From an uncultured Prevotellaceae bacterium (GTDB lineage Bacteria > Bacteroidota > Bacteroidia > Bacteroidales > Bacteroidaceae): 64,000 nucleotides of DNA. The notes under the pieces were generated by a model that searched no databases, was not told the DNA's origin, and saw only the letters and a list, made by a program, of their open reading frames with translations. Position 1 is the first letter of the stretch; every line of letters begins with the position of its first letter. The stretch spans positions 1 to 64,000 of the forward strand of contig CADADN010000009.1 in the NCBI GenBank assembly GCA_902786665.1. The letters run 5' to 3'. This document shows positions 59,729-64,000 of the stretch, piece by piece. Position numbers and translations under genes: made by a program.

Positions 59729-62700
59729 ATGAATTTAAGAAAGTCTATGAAGAAGCATGGCCTTATTGTATTATATAAGGTGATGTTGTTATTCTTGACG
59801 TTGCTGCCTTTGCAGGCGTTTGCCCAGACGGTGGAAGGCACGGTGGTCGACGAGGCCAATGGCGACCCCATCATCGGTGCTACCGTCAAAATCAAGGGCT
59901 CCAGCACCGGCGTGGTGACAGACATCGATGGCAACTATTCCATCGAAGCTGCTGTAGGCCAGACGTTGGAATTCTCCTACATTGGTTACTCCACCCTTGC
60001 TGTGAAGGTCACCAAGGCAGGGCAGCTCAACGTCCGTCTCTCCGAGGACACCCACACCCTCGACCAAGTCGTCGTGGTGGGTTATGGTACGATGAAGCGC
60101 AGCGACCTCACGGGAGCCGTGGGTAGCATCGACGAGAAAGCCATCAAGCAAGGTGTGAACACCAACATCGAGCAGGCCATGCAAGGCCGCATCGCCGGTG
60201 TGCAGGTGACCCAGAACTCCGGTGCGCCGGGTGGTGGCATCTCCGTGCAGATTCGTGGCGTCAACTCCCTTTCCGCCAACGAGCCGCTCTACATCATCGA
60301 CGGCATCGCCGTGTCGGGACAGACCGACGGCAACTCCAGCGCCTTGGCAGGACTCAACCCCTCCGACATCGTCTCCCTTGAAGTGCTCAAGGATGCCTCC
60401 GCCACAGCCATCTATGGCTCCAGGGCCTCCAATGGCGTGGTGCTCATCACCACCAAGCGAGGAACGGAAGGCAAGACCCAGGTGCTGTATGAGGGTTATG
60501 CCGGATGGCAGCAAATCCCCACGCAACTCGATCTGATGAACCTCAAGGAGTATGCCGTGTTCTACAATGAGCGAGGACGACTCTATGGAGGCGACTGGGC
60601 CATGCGTGAGGACTTCAAGGACCCGTCGTTGCTCACTGAAGGCACCGACTGGCAGGACGTGCTCTTCCAGACCGCCTTCATGCACAACCACCAACTCAAT
60701 CTCAGCGGAGGTTCCAAAGACACCAAGTTCTCCATCTCCGGAGGCTATCTCGACCAGGACGGCATCGGCATCGGCTCTAGCTTCCAAAGGGCTTCTTTCC
60801 GTTCCAACCTCGACATGAACGTCAACAAATGGATGTCGGTGGGCGCCAACGTGTCGTTTGCCAACACCAAGCGAACCGTCACCTTCGACGAGTCGAACGT
60901 CATACAAATCGCACTGTCGCAGTTCCCCGACGTCGCCGCCAAGAACCCCGACGGCACCTACGGATTCAACAGCGATGCCACGGACAAGTTCAACGTCTCC
61001 TACCAAAACCCCCTCTTCGAGGCCGACATGCGTGAGAACGATCGCAAGAACTTCTCCATCGACTATAATTTCTTCGCCAACATCATACCCGTAAAAGGGC
61101 TGAACATACGCGTGGAGTATGGTGGCAGCAGGGGATGGAATCACACCTATCAGTTCCAACCCGACTACCAGTATGGCAACACCATCATCACTTCGCAGTC
61201 CACACGGCGCATCGACAAGAACGAATACAACTCGTTCAAGCAATACGCCACCTATGACATCGACCCCCTCAAGGGTCACCATCTACAGATGATGCTAGGC
61301 CATGAGGCACAGTGGGGCGAGTGGGGCTTCCTTTCCGGCAGCAGGAAAGGCTTCGTCTCCGACGACATCCACTACCTCAGTGTGGGCGACGCCAACACCG
61401 CCACCAATGACAACGGTGGCAACACCTGGAGCATCGAGTCCTATTTCGGACGTCTCAACTACAACATCCATGACAGGTATCTCCTCACCGCCACCCTCAG
61501 AACCGACGGTTCCTCCAGCTTCAGCAAGGACAACAGATGGGGATGGTTCCCCTCTGCCGCCATCGCCTGGCGCATCACTCAGGAGAAGTTCATGGAGAAC
61601 GTCAAATGGCTGCACAACGCCAAACTCCGTCTGGGATGGGGTCTCGTGGGCAACCAGCAGGCTGGCAGTTATGCCTATGGCTCAACCCTCAAACCCATCA
61701 CCACGGCATGGGGCACCGGCTTCCTTCCCTCCAACGTGGGCAACCCCGACCTCACATGGGAGTCCACCAAGGCCTGGAACATCGGTCTCGACCTCAACCT
61801 CTTCAGCCGCATCGAAATCATCATCGACGCCTACCTTAAGAACACCGACAACCTCTTGATGACCGCCGCACTGCCCACCTACGCCAATATGAACAGTTGG
61901 CTGGGAATGAACGCTCCATGGGTGAACGCCGGAAGCATCCGGAACAAGGGTATCGAGTTCACCATCAACTCACAGAACATCAAGACGAAAGACTTTGACT
62001 GGCGCACGGGACTGACATTGAGCATCAACCGCAACAAACTCGTCAAACTCAACAGTACGGCATCGGCCATACAGGGTGTCGACAACAGGAACCTCACCTA
62101 CACCTTGTCGGAAGTAGGAGGAGCCGTGGGACGATTCTATGGATACAACGTCGTCGGCATGTTCACCTGCGAGGACGACTTCTACCAGAAGAACCAACTC
62201 GGAGAATACATGCTCGACAAGGATGGCAACCGCCTGCCAGTGGCAAGACCGGTGGCCACCGACGGTTCCATGCATCCCATCCAAGTGGATGGCATCTGGG
62301 TGGGTGACTACATCTTCGAGGATGTCAACGGTGACGGCGTCATCGACGAGAGCGACCGCAAGTACATCGGCGACCCCAACCCCGACTTCACCTTCGGCAT
62401 CAACAATGTCATCACGTGGAAGAATTTCGAACTCTCCTTCTTCTTCAACGGAAGCGTGGGCAACGACATCTACAACTATGTGCGCGAGCGTCACACCAAC
62501 TACCTCAACTGGGGCAACTACCTCAGTTCGGTGGCCGACTTCGCACGCATCGAGTTGCGCGACCCCGACGGACTGGGAACAGACATCTCCAATGTCTATG
62601 TGGCCAACGCCGAGACGGCACAAAGCCAGCGCATCAACCCCGCTCACACCAACCTCAACGAGAACAACCGTGTCAGCACGAGATTCATCGAGGATGGTTC

Positions 62701-62941
62701 CTACATCAGGCTGAAGACCCTCTCACTCGCTTGGAACATGCCATGGAAGTGGTCGCACAAGATTGGCATCGAATGGTTGCAACTCTATGTCAACGCGCAG
62801 AACCTCTTCACCATCTCCAAATATGATGGTTACGACCCGGAAATCGGCGCATACAACCAGAGCGTCATCATGCAAGGCATCGACATGTATCGATATCCCT
62901 CGCAGAGAATCTACAATGTAGGTCTGAAAGTGAAATTCTAA
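59729..62941 (+). CDS. SusC/RagA TonB-linked outer-membrane transporter (second locus)
   Basis: 1070 aa. The signal peptide ends LQAFAQ (about residue 33). The carboxypeptidase-like domain (GTVVDEANGDPIIGATVKIK, GVVTDIDGNYSI) is followed by a plug (VVVGYGTMKRSDLTGAVGS, LYIIDGIAVSG) and a barrel ending IYNVGLKVKF. It imports oligosaccharides with the SusD protein encoded 41 bp downstream. The first ATG was kept; MKKHGLIVLYK within the frame (residue 7) is an alternative start. Substrate unknown. No convincing -7 box lies just upstream. Confidence 0.95.
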   Translation: MNLRKSMKKHGLIVLYKVMLLFLTLLPLQAFAQTVEGTVVDEANGDPIIGATVKIKGSSTGVVTDIDGNYSIEAAVGQTLEFSYIGYSTLAVKVTKAGQLNVRLSEDTHTLDQVVVVGYGTMKRSDLTGAVGSIDEKAIKQGVNTNIEQAMQGRIAGVQVTQNSGAPGGGISVQIRGVNSLSANEPLYIIDGIAVSGQTDGNSSALAGLNPSDIVSLEVLKDASATAIYGSRASNGVVLITTKRGTEGKTQVLYEGYAGWQQIPTQLDLMNLKEYAVFYNERGRLYGGDWAMREDFKDPSLLTEGTDWQDVLFQTAFMHNHQLNLSGGSKDTKFSISGGYLDQDGIGIGSSFQRASFRSNLDMNVNKWMSVGANVSFANTKRTVTFDESNVIQIALSQFPDVAAKNPDGTYGFNSDATDKFNVSYQNPLFEADMRENDRKNFSIDYNFFANIIPVKGLNIRVEYGGSRGWNHTYQFQPDYQYGNTIITSQSTRRIDKNEYNSFKQYATYDIDPLKGHHLQMMLGHEAQWGEWGFLSGSRKGFVSDDIHYLSVGDANTATNDNGGNTWSIESYFGRLNYNIHDRYLLTATLRTDGSSSFSKDNRWGWFPSAAIAWRITQEKFMENVKWLHNAKLRLGWGLVGNQQAGSYAYGSTLKPITTAWGTGFLPSNVGNPDLTWESTKAWNIGLDLNLFSRIEIIIDAYLKNTDNLLMTAALPTYANMNSWLGMNAPWVNAGSIRNKGIEFTINSQNIKTKDFDWRTGLTLSINRNKLVKLNSTASAIQGVDNRNLTYTLSEVGGAVGRFYGYNVVGMFTCEDDFYQKNQLGEYMLDKDGNRLPVARPVATDGSMHPIQVDGIWVGDYIFEDVNGDGVIDESDRKYIGDPNPDFTFGINNVITWKNFELSFFFNGSVGNDIYNYVRERHTNYLNWGNYLSSVADFARIELRDPDGLGTDISNVYVANAETAQSQRINPAHTNLNENNRVSTRFIEDGSYIRLKTLSLAWNMPWKWSHKIGIEWLQLYVNAQNLFTISKYDGYDPEIGAYNQSVIMQGIDMYRYPSQRIYNVGLKVKF

Positions 62942-62981
62942 GATGGTGCATCATTGTTATAATTCTAATAGGACTGAAAAT

Positions 62982-64000
62982 ATGAAAACCAGAATATTTG
63001 AACACATCATTCTCGGGGTTTGTTGCTGCATGACACTTGGACTTGCCAGTTGCGGCGAGGACTTCCTCGACAAGACACCCGAGAGCGAATATGTAGCCAG
63101 CACATATTACAACAGCGATGCCGCTGTGATCAAAGCCATCGAACCTCTCTACAACCGTGCTTGGCACGAGTTCAACAGGCGTTCTCTCATGGCAATGGGC
63201 TCCATCAGGGCCAACGATGCCTGGAACCCCTATGTCAACGCGGAGTTCGCAAGGTTCCAACTCACAGGACTCGACGAGAACGTCGCTGCTGCATGGTCGG
63301 CTCTTTACAACGTGGTGAGCATGACCACCGAGACCATCGACAACGTCAGGAACTACGCCACAAGCGATGTCTCCGAAGAGGTGAAGAACCAAGCCTACGG
63401 TGAGTGCTACCTCCTCAGGGCAACCGCCTATTTCTACCTCCTCAGGGGATGGGGCGATATCGTGCTTTATGAGAACAACCAGGAAATCATCAACCAGCCC
63501 ATCAGGCCCCTCACCAAGGAAGAGGACGTGCTCAAGTTCATCGTGCGCGACCTCCGTCGTGCCATCGACCTCCTCCCCGTCGTGGGCGCCGACCACCATC
63601 CTTCGCGCTATGCCGCCAAGGCCATGCTGGCAAAGGTGCTGCTCGCACAGAGTGGATGGAACAAGAGCGAGCGCGACCAGGCCATCCTCAACGAAGTGGT
63701 ACAACTCTGCGACGAGGTCATCAACTGCGGACAGTTCGCCCTCATGGACGACTATGAGCAACTCTTCCGCATGCAGAACAACGACAACCCCGAGACCATC
63801 CTCGCACTTCGCTGGGCAAAACCCAGTTCCAACGAGTATGGCTCGATGAATGCCACCTATTCCGACCTCGCCTCCAACGACATCTCCGACGACGTCAACG
63901 TATGGGGTGGCTCGCTCTGTCCCTCGCCCGACATGATCGACTATTACAACGAGGAACCCGCCGACTCCTTCCGCCTCCGCGGCACCTTCTTCTCCTTCGG
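62982..64000 (+). CDS. SusD/RagB lipoprotein, partial (3' end outside window)
   Basis: 339 residues in the window, open at the right edge. The lipobox has Cys24 (LGLASC), followed by GEDFLDKTPESE, the typical SusD mature end. TPR-like helices are present (NQAYGECYLLRATAYFYLLR, RYAAKAMLAKVLLAQSGWNK). It binds glycan on the surface and pairs with the SusC encoded upstream. The translated frame has no internal stop, and ATG AAA follows a purine-rich GGACTGAAAAT stretch. Too incomplete to assign a substrate. Confidence 0.92.
   Translation, partial: MKTRIFEHIILGVCCCMTLGLASCGEDFLDKTPESEYVASTYYNSDAAVIKAIEPLYNRAWHEFNRRSLMAMGSIRANDAWNPYVNAEFARFQLTGLDENVAAAWSALYNVVSMTTETIDNVRNYATSDVSEEVKNQAYGECYLLRATAYFYLLRGWGDIVLYENNQEIINQPIRPLTKEEDVLKFIVRDLRRAIDLLPVVGADHHPSRYAAKAMLAKVLLAQSGWNKSERDQAILNEVVQLCDEVINCGQFALMDDYEQLFRMQNNDNPETILALRWAKPSSNEYGSMNATYSDLASNDISDDVNVWGGSLCPSPDMIDYYNEEPADSFRLRGTFFSF

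Noticed and set aside
59789-61282. Minus-strand frame of 497 codons opposite the second SusC gene
   Set aside because: Antisense shadow with Val/Gly-rich content.

Overview
The window looks like the chromosome of a member of the Bacteroidales, most likely the Prevotellaceae. The evidence is two SusC/SusD pairs, many lipoproteins with a Cys-Ser/Asp-rich lipobox, a short primary sigma factor of 288 residues, a PafA-type alkaline phosphatase, PorD of the type IX secretion system (T9SS), and promoters of the Bacteroidetes type (TTTG, about 19-20 bp, then TAnnTTTG) in front of many genes. No rRNA, tRNA, prophage or CRISPR array was seen. GC content is near 50% except in the AT-rich stretch 13.05-14.2 kb.

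Layout. 0-1.6 kb: a REP-associated tyrosine transposase (RAYT) flanked on both sides by nine copies of a perfect REP hairpin. 1.8-5.9 kb: envelope and accessory genes (DUF4359, Sel1 repeats, DUF2490, CotH kinase). 6-11.5 kb: a three-gene outer-membrane operon (TonB-dependent receptor, DUF4249 lipoprotein, MG2/plug protein). 11.6-14.1 kb: an ATPase with a nuclease-like C-terminus and a truncated TIR-membrane protein, separated by a 63-bp palindromic repeat. 14.4-28.8 kb: a pectin/rhamnogalacturonan utilisation locus (PL11, PL1, SusC, SusD, DUF4957/5123 surface protein), all on the minus strand. 29.2-31.5 kb: HAD phosphatase, dapA, AraC regulator. 31.7-33.1 kb: uronate isomerase uxaC, which fits the pectin locus metabolically.

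33.3-39.4 kb: ansA, rubrerythrin, a Wza-like exporter lipoprotein, a Sel1 protein, mtaB and a glycosyltransferase. 39.5-41.5 kb: a repetitive Ala-rich lipoprotein and pafA. 41.7-42.1 kb: a promoter-to-terminator segment without a good ORF, a candidate ncRNA. 42.1-44.6 kb: a compact four-gene operon (PqqD-like, Ser/His S26 peptidase-like, HprK-like kinase, secreted unknown) that resembles a peptide-modification system with no recognised core synthetase. 44.7-47.1 kb: rpoD and htrA. 47.6-52.7 kb: C10 cysteine protease and metallophosphoesterase, both with T9SS-like tails. 52.8-57.2 kb: a pseudo-protease/TPR protein, recN and porD. 57.4-64 kb: a secreted T9SS-tailed protein followed by a second SusC/SusD pair; the SusD gene runs off the end of the window.

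A theme across the window is that the spaces after stop codons hold short-unit tandem arrays (8, 9 or 15 bp). Four of them share the unit CTAGRAAWA in the same orientation relative to transcription, and two begin at the TAG stop codon itself. These arrays, the RAYT/REP system, the PqqD-S26-HprK operon and the TIR/ATPase pair are the observations I consider most worth following.
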